Positions 49,486 to 58,900 of a stretch of 64,000 nucleotides of DNA are shown in pieces. How positions within the stretch are numbered: the first letter of the stretch is position 1; the number at the start of each line of letters is the position of its first letter. The stretch is from JAGXLC01 sp964585385. Its GTDB lineage: Bacteria; Bacteroidota; Bacteroidia; Bacteroidales; UBA12077. Location of the stretch: NCBI GenBank assembly GCA_964585385.1, contig CAZPDP010000012.1, forward strand, positions 1-64,000. Direction: 5' to 3'. Under the pieces are notes generated by a model. It saw nothing but the letters and a program-made list of their open reading frames with translations, had not been told where the DNA came from and did not search any database. Both the position numbers and the translations under genes were made by a program.

Positions 49486-50256
49486 ATGGAAACCGGAGGA
49501 CGATATAATTTATTATCTGATATAAAAGGCCTCTTTCAATTTACCGGAAAATTTTTCTCTGAGTTTTTTAATCCCCCTTATGAAAACAAAGAGTTGTTAA
49601 AGCAATTCTATATTCTGGGATATAATAGTCTTCCTCTGATAGCGATCACCGCGTTCATTTTAGGACTTGTTATGACTTTGCAATCAAGACCGGTTTTGGA
49701 AGATTTCGGAGCTGAGAGCTTGCTGCCAGGCATGATTTCTGTATCTATCATAAGGGAGATTGGGCCTGTTATAACAGCTCTAATTTGCGCAGGCAAAATG
49801 GCCTCTGGAATAGGTGCTGAACTCGGATCTATGAAAGTAACCGAGCAAATTGATGCAATGGATGTATCAGGAACGAATCCCATGAAATTTCTTGTTGCTA
49901 CAAGGGTTATCGCCACCACGCTGATGCTGCCAATTCTCACTTTTTTTGCCGATGCTGTTTCATTTCTGGGCTCCTATACAGCTGTTAATATTCACGGAGA
50001 AATAAGCCCTGTCCTGTTTTTATCTGATGCTTTTGCTACCATCCATTATTTTGATGTAATACCATCAACAATAAAAACTTTTTTCTTTGGTTTTGCAATT
50101 GGGATCATCGGATGTTATAAAGGATACACTGCCGCTTCAGGCACCGAGAGTGTAGGACGGGCAGCTAATGCTGCTGTGGTGATGTCATCCGTTGCAATAT
50201 TTCTGATTGATTTGATCGTTGTTCAGGTACAAACACTGGAATTAATTAATATTTAA
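49486..50256 (+). CDS. mlaE: MlaE-family ABC permease (phospholipid transport)
   Basis: 256-residue inner-membrane permease of the Mla/Mce lipid transport system, which moves phospholipids between the inner and outer membranes. Five hydrophobic segments, with the family blocks QSRPVLEDFGAESLLPGMISVSIIREIGPVITALICAGKMASGIGAELGSMKVTEQIDAMDV and FAIGIIGCYKGYTA broken by loops. It is followed after 6 bp by the ATPase gene and then the MCE protein gene, the standard order. Confidence 0.93.
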   Translation: METGGRYNLLSDIKGLFQFTGKFFSEFFNPPYENKELLKQFYILGYNSLPLIAITAFILGLVMTLQSRPVLEDFGAESLLPGMISVSIIREIGPVITALICAGKMASGIGAELGSMKVTEQIDAMDVSGTNPMKFLVATRVIATTLMLPILTFFADAVSFLGSYTAVNIHGEISPVLFLSDAFATIHYFDVIPSTIKTFFFGFAIGIIGCYKGYTAASGTESVGRAANAAVVMSSVAIFLIDLIVVQVQTLELINI

Positions 50257-50262
50257 TTTTTT

Positions 50263-51015
50263 ATGGTTAATCATTTTGAATACGACACAAACCAAATTAT
50301 AAAGATTAAAAATCTCAAGAAATCTTTTGGGGATTTGGAAGTGCTTAAAGATATTAACCTTACCATGAGCAAAGGTGAAAACATTGCAATCATCGGGCAG
50401 TCAGGCATTGGTAAATCTGTCCTTATAAAATGTCTCGTTCGGCTTTTAAAACCCGATAGTGGATATATTGAAATATTCGGAAAGGATGTACGTAAACTGA
50501 ATGCTGAAAAACTTAATGCTGTCAGGAGAAACATTGGGTTTCTTTTTCAGGGAAACGCACTCTATGATAGCATGACTGTGAGAGAAAACCTTGAGTTTCC
50601 AATCCTAAGAAACGAGATAACAAAGGATAAAGATGAACTCAACGCACTCATTTATGAAGCTCTTGACAATGTTAACTTAAGAAACGCTGTGAACAAGATG
50701 CCATCTGAATTGTCTGGTGGTATGAAGAAAAGGATCGGACTGGCAAGAACTATCATTATGAAACCTGAAATCATACTTTATGATGAACCCACTACTGGTT
50801 TAGATCCCATAACCTCAAAAGAAATAAGCAACCTCATTCTAAGTATACGAAAAAAATACAAAACCACATCGTTAATAATCACACATGATATAAACTGTGT
50901 AAAATTAACTGCTAATAAAATTTATGTACTTAAAAACGGTATCTTTTATGCATCGGGAAGTTATAATGAATTGTCTGAAAGTGAGGATTCCTGGATTCAT
51001 AAATTCTTTAATTAA
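50263..51015 (+). CDS. mlaF: MlaF-family ABC ATPase
   Basis: 250-residue ATPase of the Mla transporter. Walker A is IGQSGIGKSV (about 45-54; Ile-Gly where most ATPases have Ser/Gly-Gly, a common MlaF variant). The Q-loop is FLFQGNALYDSMTV, the signature is LSGGMKKRIGLART, Walker B is IILYDEPTTGLD, and the switch His is in IITHDINCV. It lies between mlaE and the MCE gene with gaps of 6 and 11 bp. Confidence 0.93.
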   Translation: MVNHFEYDTNQIIKIKNLKKSFGDLEVLKDINLTMSKGENIAIIGQSGIGKSVLIKCLVRLLKPDSGYIEIFGKDVRKLNAEKLNAVRRNIGFLFQGNALYDSMTVRENLEFPILRNEITKDKDELNALIYEALDNVNLRNAVNKMPSELSGGMKKRIGLARTIIMKPEIILYDEPTTGLDPITSKEISNLILSIRKKYKTTSLIITHDINCVKLTANKIYVLKNGIFYASGSYNELSESEDSWIHKFFN

Positions 51016-51026
51016 AACTAAAAAAA

Positions 51027-52127
51027 ATGAAACTTACTTTAGTTAAAACAATCCGCCTGACATTATTTATTGTAATCGGAATAGGAATATTTGGGTATGC
51101 CATTTATACAATTGGTAAGCAAAGCAACCTTTTTGGAAACACCTTCACCATAAGCGGCATCTTTAAAGAGGTTAGCGGTCTGAAAATCGGAAACAATGCG
51201 AGGTTTTCGGGTATTAATGTGGGTACTGTGTCTGATATTACAATTCTGAACGACACCCTGGTGAAAGTAGAAATAACTGTAGAATCCAAAGTGCAGGAAT
51301 TCATACGGAAAGACTCCAAATTAGAGATTCGTACGGAAGGCTTAATGGGAAACAAAGTCGTCAATATTCTCCCCGGTACAAGCACTGCCCCGAACATCGA
51401 AGAAGGAGATGAGCTAAAAACGATTGAAGCTATTGAGATAGATCAGATAATGGAGGAACTGAAAAAATCCAGTGAGAACACTACGGTTGTAACTAAAAAC
51501 CTTGCAGAAATAACTGATAAAATCAATAAAGGAGAAGGAATCTTCGGCAAGCTTTTTACAGATACCACTTTCACAAAAAATCTGGAAGAAATTAGCAACA
51601 ATACAGCTAAAATGACAAACACATTAAGTGAAATTACAAGTAAGATTGACAAAGAAGAAGGGGTAGTAGGAAAGTTGCTTTCGGATACCAGTCTTGCAAA
51701 AGAATTTGATGAGGCAGGCCAGAACCTCCTGAAATCCACCAAGAACCTTGAAAATTTTACCAGCAAAATCAACCAGGGAGAAGGTCTTTTCGGAAAAATG
51801 TATACCGATACAGGCTTTATTCAGAATGCTGATAAAATCTCTTCCAACCTGGATTATACAAGCAGGAAAACAAAAGATCTGGTTGACAAGCTATTAACAA
51901 TTACGGGACAGATTGAAGGAGGTAAAGGATTGGTTAATAAATTATTGACAGACAGCGTTTTTGCCGACAGTGTCCAAAAAACATTGAATAATATTGACAA
52001 ATCAGTGAAAGAACTGGAAGAAGCTTCCGAAACAGTAAGAAAAAATTGGTTTATCAGAACGTTTTCAAGCAAAAAGAAAGACGAGGAGAAAAAGCAACAA
52101 GAAGAACAAGAAAGTGAAGACCAATAA
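51027..52127 (+). CDS. mlaD: MlaD-family MCE protein
   Basis: 366-residue periplasmic lipid-binding protein anchored by one N-terminal helix (8-29). The MCE domain is at about 38-115 (ISGIFKEVSGLKIGNNARFSGINVGTVSDI, ILPGTSTAPNIEEGDEL). The C-terminal part contains four imperfect repeats of the form K(I)xxGxGxxGKLxxDTxF (near 167, 210, 251 and 293), predicted helical. A charged Lys/Glu/Gln tail ends the protein. It completes the mlaEFD operon; no MlaB or MlaC homologue follows. Confidence 0.9.
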   Translation: MKLTLVKTIRLTLFIVIGIGIFGYAIYTIGKQSNLFGNTFTISGIFKEVSGLKIGNNARFSGINVGTVSDITILNDTLVKVEITVESKVQEFIRKDSKLEIRTEGLMGNKVVNILPGTSTAPNIEEGDELKTIEAIEIDQIMEELKKSSENTTVVTKNLAEITDKINKGEGIFGKLFTDTTFTKNLEEISNNTAKMTNTLSEITSKIDKEEGVVGKLLSDTSLAKEFDEAGQNLLKSTKNLENFTSKINQGEGLFGKMYTDTGFIQNADKISSNLDYTSRKTKDLVDKLLTITGQIEGGKGLVNKLLTDSVFADSVQKTLNNIDKSVKELEEASETVRKNWFIRTFSSKKKDEEKKQQEEQESEDQ

Positions 52128-52282
52128 TTGTTAAAAACTCTTTAAAAAATTAGAGAAAGGATAGCTTCTCTGTTATTTCTGAAAAAACTAGTAATAATTG
52201 CATCATAAATCTTTTTCCTTCCTCGTTTTAGATTTAAATATCCATTCAATTTTCCTATTTTTACAAAATTAAAACCGAATAT

Positions 52283-52465
52283 ATGGGCGAGGAAAAAGAA
52301 TATCAAAGAATAATAAGTCACGGAGAGATTACTATCTACGAGAATCACAAATATTACCTGGTTAGAGACAAAACCAAGCAGTCTGATGATATCTACCCTA
52401 AAAAAGACTGGACACTGAAAGAAGTAATGCAGGATACGGGGACCAGTATGCCAGAAAAGTTTTAA
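52283..52465 (+). CDS. Small acidic/basic protein of unknown function (60 aa)
   Basis: 60-residue soluble protein with no recognised domain (pattern YQRIISHGEITIYENHKYYLVRDK, then DDIYPKKDWTLKEVMQDTG). The first half suggests two or three short beta strands. The balanced, non-biased composition, the AT-rich upstream region with a TATTTTTA element, and the absence of an overlapping gene favour a real gene. No operon partner. Confidence 0.5.
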   Translation: MGEEKEYQRIISHGEITIYENHKYYLVRDKTKQSDDIYPKKDWTLKEVMQDTGTSMPEKF

Positions 52466-52654
52466 TAAGCTCTTAAAATTTACCTTCCAATATTTATTAG
52501 AATCTCACCCCCATCTTTCAATGAAGGCTAAAGGAAGATATTCTGCTGCTCTTTCCGGTTTTCAAAACTCTGAATAAAGACTCGAAATAAATTGACAACC
52601 AATCCTCATTTTTTTATATTGTAATTCTCGTTGAACCAATAAACCTAAAATACC

Positions 52655-52729
52655 ATGAGAACACTCAATGAAAATGAGAATGCAGTTGTCCAGTTTGACG
52701 ACAGTACAAAAACACTCGAATTAATCTGA
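52655..52729 (+). pseudogene. Short 24-codon ORF, possible gene-start remnant
   Basis: An ATG at 52655 opens 24 codons (MRTLNENENAVVQFDD...TKTLELI) that resemble the first two strands of short STAS-like Bacteroidota proteins, then stop just before a terminator hairpin. Probably the start of a lost gene. The sequence before it (52466-52654) shows nothing recognisable. Confidence 0.25.
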
Positions 52730-52732
52730 AAA

Positions 52733-52768
52733 AAGCCGCCCTTGTAAATAATTCACAAAGAGCGGCTT
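52733..52768 (-). terminator. Terminator downstream of tRNA-Arg
   Basis: AAGCCGC/GCGGCTT 7-bp outer stem with a further TTGT/ACAA pairing inside. T-runs occur on both sides (TTTTTT on minus, ATTTTTTT on plus). It lies 9 bp past the 3' end of the minus-strand tRNA. Confidence 0.8.
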
Positions 52769-52777
52769 ATTTTTTTG

Positions 52778-52850
52778 TGACCCCGGGAGGACTCGAACCC
52801 CCAACACCCAGATCCGAAGTCTGGTGTTCTATCCATTAAACTACGGAGCC
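52778..52850 (-). tRNA. tRNA-Arg (anticodon TCG)
   Basis: 73-nt cloverleaf on the minus strand. The acceptor stem GGCTCCG/CGGGGTC pairs with G-T wobbles, discriminator A. The anticodon stem CCAGA/TCTGG encloses loop CTTCGGA, giving anticodon TCG (Arg, CGN codons) with G37. T arm GGGGG-TTCGAGT-CCTCC. CCA is not encoded. It stands alone, with a terminator behind it and no integrase or attachment duplication nearby. Confidence 0.96.
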
Positions 52851-52953
52851 AGCGATTTGCAAATTTACAAAAATATTCCCGCGGTAAAAACATTCTGCCA
52901 GTTTATTAGTTCTGTCAAAAAAATGCTTTATTTTGAAATTCTAAAATGAATTC

Positions 52954-53802
52954 ATGCAAAAAAAAGAATATCCTATAGAAACTTCAGATGGTAAAATACT
53001 ATATATACGGTACTGGCATCCTGTAAATGAACCAAAAGCTATAATGTTAATGCTGCATGGATTCAGTGAACATTCGGGTCGTTATATTCATTGGGCAGAA
53101 AAATTTGTCAACCACAACATCATTGTCTATGCTATAGATTGCAGGGGACATGGCAAGGCAGAAGGTATAAGAGGCCACACTCCATCCTACAATCGGCTTC
53201 TTGATGATATAGATGCAGGATTATCTCATATTGTAAACGATAATGATCTGCCTTTAATCTTGTATGGTCAGAGCCTGGGCGGTAATCTGGCTCTCGGTTA
53301 TGGACTTTTCAGAAATAATGAATTGTCCGGTATTATTTCCACCTCTCCCTGGCTTAAGCTGGTTACCCGTCCTAAAACTTTTACTATCATACTGGGCCGA
53401 TTATTAAGAAAAATTGCCCCGGCCCCAATAAGGGATTCAAAACTTAATATTAATCTGCTTTCCCACGATCCCCAGGTAGCCATTGATTACGAAAATGATC
53501 CGTTAACGCACAGCAGCATAACACCCCAACTATTTTTTGGCACAGAAAAAGCAGCACGAAGTATTTTAAAGAACATTCAGAAAATAAAAATTCCACTACT
53601 TCTGATGCATGGAACTGGCGACCTGGTAACTTCCTGCAAAACAAGTGAAAAATTTGCTTCAAGAGCCAAAAACTTAAATAAAGATATAGTTTTTATAAAA
53701 TGGAAAGATTATTTCCATGAACTTCACAATGAAATTGGTAATCAGAAAGTTTTCAATAGTACAATGGAATGGATAAATTCAAAAATACTAAAAGCAGAAT
53801 AA
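52954..53802 (+). CDS. Alpha/beta hydrolase, monoacylglycerol lipase/lysophospholipase-like
   Basis: 282-residue serine hydrolase of the monoglyceride lipase/PldB group (Hydrolase_4). The oxyanion region is LMLHGFSEHSGRY, the nucleophile Ser is in LYGQSLGGNLALG, the acid is in LLMHGTGDLVT and the His is in DYFHELHNEIG, so the triad is complete. There is no signal peptide, so it is cytoplasmic. It is followed by the GSCFA gene after 1 bp, which suggests a linked role in lipid or acyl-group turnover. Confidence 0.9.
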   Translation: MQKKEYPIETSDGKILYIRYWHPVNEPKAIMLMLHGFSEHSGRYIHWAEKFVNHNIIVYAIDCRGHGKAEGIRGHTPSYNRLLDDIDAGLSHIVNDNDLPLILYGQSLGGNLALGYGLFRNNELSGIISTSPWLKLVTRPKTFTIILGRLLRKIAPAPIRDSKLNINLLSHDPQVAIDYENDPLTHSSITPQLFFGTEKAARSILKNIQKIKIPLLLMHGTGDLVTSCKTSEKFASRAKNLNKDIVFIKWKDYFHELHNEIGNQKVFNSTMEWINSKILKAE

Positions 53803-53803
53803 T

Positions 53804-54808
53804 ATGCAATTTCGTACATCCCTCATAATCAAAGAATCAGATTTTAAATTAAACTATAATAAAAAATCCATTCTTCTGGGTTCCTGCTTTACAGATAATG
53901 TAGGAAATAATCTTAAATATTACAAATTCCCGGTAATCGTCAATCCATTTGGTGTACTTTACAACCCTATCTCTGTTAAGAATGCCCTTGAAATATTAAT
54001 GGGATCCAAAGCCATTTCTCCCGGGGATTTACATAAATACAACAATTACTGGCTTAGCTTTTATCATGGCACCGGTTTCTCCGATACAGATAAAGAAAAG
54101 GTTTACAACAATATTAAGGCAAGTGTGAGTAAAGCTTCAGAATGGCTTATGAATGCGGACTTTTTAACAATTACCTTTGGTACTTCACGGGCCTATAAAC
54201 TGAAAACAGACGGAATGATTGTAGCCAATTGCCATAAGTTACCATCAAAAAACTTTGAAAGAATATTCCTGCGATCGGAAACTATAGTTGACAACTATAC
54301 GGAACTTATTAAAGAGATTTACCAGTTCAATCCAAAAATCAAAATACTTTTTACGGTGAGTCCTGTCAGGCATCTTAAGGACGGGCTTATAGAAAACCAA
54401 AAAAGTAAATCCAACCTGATAATCAGCATACATAAGCTCCTCGATCGATTTCCTGAAACAGAATATTTTCCTTCTTACGAGATTATGATGGATGAGTTGA
54501 GAGATTACCGCTTCTATGCTGAAGATATGACTCACATTGGAAAAACAGGTATAAACTACATCTGGGAAAAATTTTCAGAAACCTATATTAAGAAATCCAG
54601 TTTCAAAATCATGGAAAAGGTGGAAAAAATACAAAAAGCTAAAGATCACAAACCCTTCAAGCCGGAATCCCTGGAATATCATAACTTCCTTAAAAAGCAA
54701 ATAGAGAAGGTAAAGCAACTTCAGGAAAAATACCCTTCACTTGATTTGAACGATGAGATGCAATATTTTAAAAAATCACTTGAAAACAACCCCTTGTTTA
54801 ATAGATAA
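53804..54808 (+). CDS. GSCFA-domain protein
   Basis: 334-residue protein of the GSCFA family, named after its motif, here LLGSCFTDNVGNNL near residue 25. The family belongs to the SGNH/GDSL hydrolase superfamily. Further blocks are NPFGVLYNPISVKNAL, LTITFGTSRAY and KILFTVSPVRHLKDG, and the closing DMTHIGKTGINYIWEKF supplies a likely catalytic Asp-x-x-His. There is no signal peptide. The physiological substrate is unknown. It is coupled to the upstream hydrolase (1-bp gap) and followed directly by a hairpin. Confidence 0.88.
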   Translation: MQFRTSLIIKESDFKLNYNKKSILLGSCFTDNVGNNLKYYKFPVIVNPFGVLYNPISVKNALEILMGSKAISPGDLHKYNNYWLSFYHGTGFSDTDKEKVYNNIKASVSKASEWLMNADFLTITFGTSRAYKLKTDGMIVANCHKLPSKNFERIFLRSETIVDNYTELIKEIYQFNPKIKILFTVSPVRHLKDGLIENQKSKSNLIISIHKLLDRFPETEYFPSYEIMMDELRDYRFYAEDMTHIGKTGINYIWEKFSETYIKKSSFKIMEKVEKIQKAKDHKPFKPESLEYHNFLKKQIEKVKQLQEKYPSLDLNDEMQYFKKSLENNPLFNR

Positions 54809-54846
54809 ACCTGCGCAAATATGACTTCAAGAACACTTGCGCAGGT
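54809..54846 (+). terminator. Hairpin directly after the GSCFA stop
   Basis: Perfect 10-bp stem ACCTGCGCAA/TTGCGCAGGT with an 18-nt loop, starting one base after the stop codon. The following CTATATTTCT is a weak T-tract, so termination is plausible but not certain. Confidence 0.6.
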
Positions 54847-54897
54847 CTATATTTCTAAATAATTCAGAAATGCATCATTTTGTTAACCAACATTTTA

Positions 54898-55899
54898 TTA
54901 TTTTTCACCCCAATTATTATCTACAAACTTTAAAGCCTCAAGAAAATATTGGTAAGCTGACATTTTCTTCTGTTCAGGCAAGTCTCCTTCAGCACTCCAA
55001 ATATCAGCGACACTTTTTCTATCTCCCATTGCCTTGGCAGCTTCTTTGCCCATAAATTTAACAGCATTTCCGAAAGCTCCTTTATCCTCATCCGCTTCCT
55101 TTTCAAAATCTTTCTCTGCTTTTTTTGAATACTGCTCAGGAGACAATAATTTGTTTCCCTTCCATTCAGCTTTTATGTTACCCTTTGTATCTCCTTTTTT
55201 CCATGTCACTCCATTCATAGTATACATAACAAGTACTGTAGCCTTACCTTTTGTAAGTTCCTGAAGACCAATTTCATTACCATCTTCATCTTTTACTTTA
55301 AGATCCGGTACTGGCCATTCCATCAAGCCTTCCCCATCCTTATCAATATCGCTGCCTTTTCTTTCTTCTAATTCTCCAACAGGAGCCTCTTTCAGGTATT
55401 CTCGCTTTCTTTCCTTCATAACTTTTTCTTCTTTGCCCTTGCGCGCTCTTCTTATGGCTCTGTTCACATCACTTCGGATACTATTGTATTCATCCATTTT
55501 ATCCGGGTTAATTCCTGTTGGAGGAGACTGATAAGCGATTGTTCCATTTTTGTCAATTACATAAACGACACCCCCTTCATATGGGAATCCATAATATTTT
55601 TTATACTCGCCCCGGTAATTGGCACAAAATCCCATCTTTTCAGGAACTTCGCCATACCATCCCATTAAATATTCTGGATTTCCCATCATTTTCTGGTCCT
55701 CAGTATAACCTATTACCTTGCCGTCAGCAGTATAGAAATCAAAGTTTTGGAATTCAGACTTATTCAACACCTCATTGTAAGAAGCTTCGCCAAAATGCAC
55801 AGCAATATACTGAACGGTTAGATCATCTCCGGCTGATACTTTCAGAGTAAAAACCATTAAAAGTAAAGCCAATCCTGTAATTTTCTTAAATGTTTTCAT
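54898..55899 (-). CDS. Secreted redoxin-like protein lacking catalytic cysteines
   Basis: 333-residue exported protein from the ATG at 55897-55899, where the signal peptide begins (MKTFKKITGLALLLMVFTLKVSAG). The longer frame adds 26 unlikely residues. Two stretches recall thioredoxin/redoxin folds: GGVVYVIDKNGTIAYQSPP near residue 105, and LKVKDEDGNEIGLQELTKGKATVLVMYTMNG near 205-235. Neither has a CxxC or peroxidatic Cys; the only Cys in the first is in MGFCANYRGEY. A Lys/Glu-rich helical linker joins them. It lies 88 bp downstream of the giant protease gene on the same strand. Function unknown. Confidence 0.6.
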   Translation of the reverse strand: MKTFKKITGLALLLMVFTLKVSAGDDLTVQYIAVHFGEASYNEVLNKSEFQNFDFYTADGKVIGYTEDQKMMGNPEYLMGWYGEVPEKMGFCANYRGEYKKYYGFPYEGGVVYVIDKNGTIAYQSPPTGINPDKMDEYNSIRSDVNRAIRRARKGKEEKVMKERKREYLKEAPVGELEERKGSDIDKDGEGLMEWPVPDLKVKDEDGNEIGLQELTKGKATVLVMYTMNGVTWKKGDTKGNIKAEWKGNKLLSPEQYSKKAEKDFEKEADEDKGAFGNAVKFMGKEAAKAMGDRKSVADIWSAEGDLPEQKKMSAYQYFLEALKFVDNNWGEK

Positions 55900-55987
55900 A
55901 ATGTATAGATTTAGTTGGTTAAATAATGATTTAATTAATTTTGAATGTGTATAGCTCCCGCCAAAAGCGGGAACCATACAACTCCAT

Positions 55988-58900
55988 CTATTGTTTTATT
56001 AATTTTTTGGTTATCACTGTATTTTTTCGGTAAATTTTGAGAAAATAAATACCCGCAGGCATTTCACCGAGGTTAACATCTATTTTTCTCTTTCCAACTT
56101 CTTTTTCACTAAGTTCCATCACTCTTGCGCCTTCTATTGTTACTACCTCAATGCGTTGGAGCTGGTTATAATCATCCATCTCCACATTAAACCAGCCGCT
56201 GGATGGGTTAGGGTATACATCGACAGAGTTCTTAGCCAGCTTCGCTGTTAATGTAGCTGTCTCCTCTGTCTCTCCAATTTTTACACTATCGATATATACA
56301 TTCCAGTTATTTGCATTGCTATAAGCCTGCCATCCGAAATAATAGTCACCAGTAGCCGATACATTTATGATCTTCTCAGATTTCATATAATCTTCATTGG
56401 TTATCTCGCCCAAATCATCAATGATTTCTGTCATTGCTGAAGGCGCCTGTGCGTCGCCCATGGCAAACTTTAGCTTTTCAGGCATAGTTTCAGCCTCAAC
56501 AGCATACTGGAATTCAACTTTATAGCTTACGCCTTCTTCAAGAGTAAAGCATCGGGAAATTAACCAGTCATCGGCGTTGTTTACTTCGCTGTAACTATAT
56601 CTTGCGCAGTAGGTGTCATCAATTCCACTTCCGGAAACCACCTCCCAGTGCTTGCCATCGTTGTTGACATCGAAATAAAGCCAATTAGAAAGATCATCAG
56701 TCGTTTCAAAATTCATGATGAAGTCTGAACCGGCAAAATTCCAGTCGCATGAACTTGCTTCGGAAACAGTTATATAATCTGTTTTCGTTTGCGTATCAGT
56801 TCCACTACCATCGCCCACTGTAAGTGACACTGAATAGGTCCCTGCTTCAGTATATTCATAGGATGGGTTCTGTGTTGTGGCATCTTCATTACCGTCTCCA
56901 TTAAAGTCCCAGCTCCATGTTGAAACGTTTCCTGAAGACTCATCAGTAAAGTCAACGGTCAGAGGAGCTTGTCCGGAAGTAACGCTGGCACTGAAATCAG
57001 CCGCCAGGGCTTCAGTTTCCACCTCGCTGATTTTTATGGAATCAATGTACAGATTCCACATATCCGCATCGCTGTATGCATTCCATACGAAATAATAGGT
57101 TCCTGCGGTAGAGATGCTTATTGTACTGCTGGATTTTTCATAAGAAGTATTGGATATTTCTCCCAAATCCACTACTTGTTGAGTCAGTGCAGAAGTTTCA
57201 GCAGCATCACCATAATAGACCTTTAACTTTTCGGGAAATCCCGAATCTTCTACTTTATAGTAAAAGTTTACTTCATACTCTTTACCTGCTTCCAGGTTGA
57301 AGCATCGGGATACAAGCCAATCGTTTGCGGCATTTGTTGAGCTATAGCTGTATCCTGCACATCCGGATCCATCAACACCACCCGCAGTGGCAATCACCCA
57401 TGTATTGTCGTCACTGTTGGCATCAATAATCGTCCATGCAGACAGATCATCGGTATCTTCAAAGTTCATTTCATAGTTTGAACTTGCAAAATCCCAGTCG
57501 CAATCGGAAGTTTCCGTTACTGTAATATAATCGGTTTTTGTTTTGGTATCTGTGCTTGTTCCGTCACCAACAGTTAAAGCTACAGTATAATTACCAGCCT
57601 GGGTATACTCATAGGAAGGATTTTGAGTGGTGGCATCCACGTTTCCATCGTTATCAAAATCCCATTCCCAGGTGGATATGTTTCCTGTTGAGTTATCTGT
57701 AAAATTCACTGTCAAAGGTGCATCTCCAGAGGTCGCATCTGCAGTGAAATCAGCAACCACAGGCTCGTTCACAATAATGTAGTCAGTTTTGGTCTCTGTA
57801 ACCGTACTGGTTCCATCTCCTACTGTCAGACTCACCGAATAAGTACCGGCCTCGGTGTATTCATAAGATGGATTCTGAGTAGTAGCATCGATAGTTCCAT
57901 CGTTATTAAAATCCCATTCCCAGGTGGATATGCTTCCAGTTGAATTGTCTGTAAAATTCACTGTCAAAGGTGCATTTCCAGAGGTCGCATCTGCAGTGAA
58001 ATCAGCAACCACAGGTTCGTTCACAATAATGTAGTCAGTTTTGGTCTCTGTATCCGTATTGGTTCCATCTCCTACTGTCAGACTCACCGAATAAGTACCG
58101 GCCTCGGTGTATTCNNNNNNNNNNNNNNNNNNNNNNNNNNNNNNNNNNNNNNNNNNNNNNNNNNNNNNNNNNNNNNNNNNNNNNNNNNNNNNNNNNNNNN
58201 NNNNNNNNNNNNNNTGGTTCCATCTCCTACTGTCAGACTCACCGAATAAGTACCGGCCTCGGTGTATTCATAAGATGGATTCTGAGTAGTAGCATCGATA
58301 GTTCCATCGTTATTAAAATCCCATTCCCAGGTGGATATGCTTCCAGTTGAATTGTCTGTAAAATTAACGGTTAACGGAGCATAACCAGTGGTTGCATCAG
58401 CACTGAAATCGGCAGCAACAGATTCACTTACAACAATATAATCACTTCTTGTTTTGGTATCAGTACCTGAACCGTCACCCACTGTTAAGCTCACTGTATA
58501 GGTTCCAGCCGTTGAATATTCATACGATGGATTTTGTGATGTGGCATCCTCATTTCCATCGCCGTCAAAATCCCAGCTCCAGACGGTTACATCACCGGTG
58601 GATTGATCTGTAAAATTCACAGTTAACGGAGCAATGCCTGAAGTTTTATCTGCTGTAAAATCGGCAGCAACAGATTCACTTACAACAATATAATCACTTC
58701 TTGTTTTGGTATCAGTACCTGAACCGTCACCCACTGTTAAGCTCACTGTATAGGTTCCAGCCGTTGAATATTCATACGATGGATTTTGTGATGTGGCATC
58801 TTCATTTCCATCGCCATCAAAATCCCAGCTCCAGGAGGTTACATCACCGGTGGATTGATCTGTAAAATTCACAGTTAACGGAGCATTGCCTGAAGTTTGA

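Noticed and set aside
52778..52850. tRNA-Arg as an integration site of a mobile island
   Set aside because: No integrase, no duplicated tRNA 3' end and no change in gene content were found on either side.
58035..58289. Frameshift or stop splitting the giant protease
   Set aside because: It results from the 100-N placeholder; the reading frame relative to the repeat is the same on both sides.
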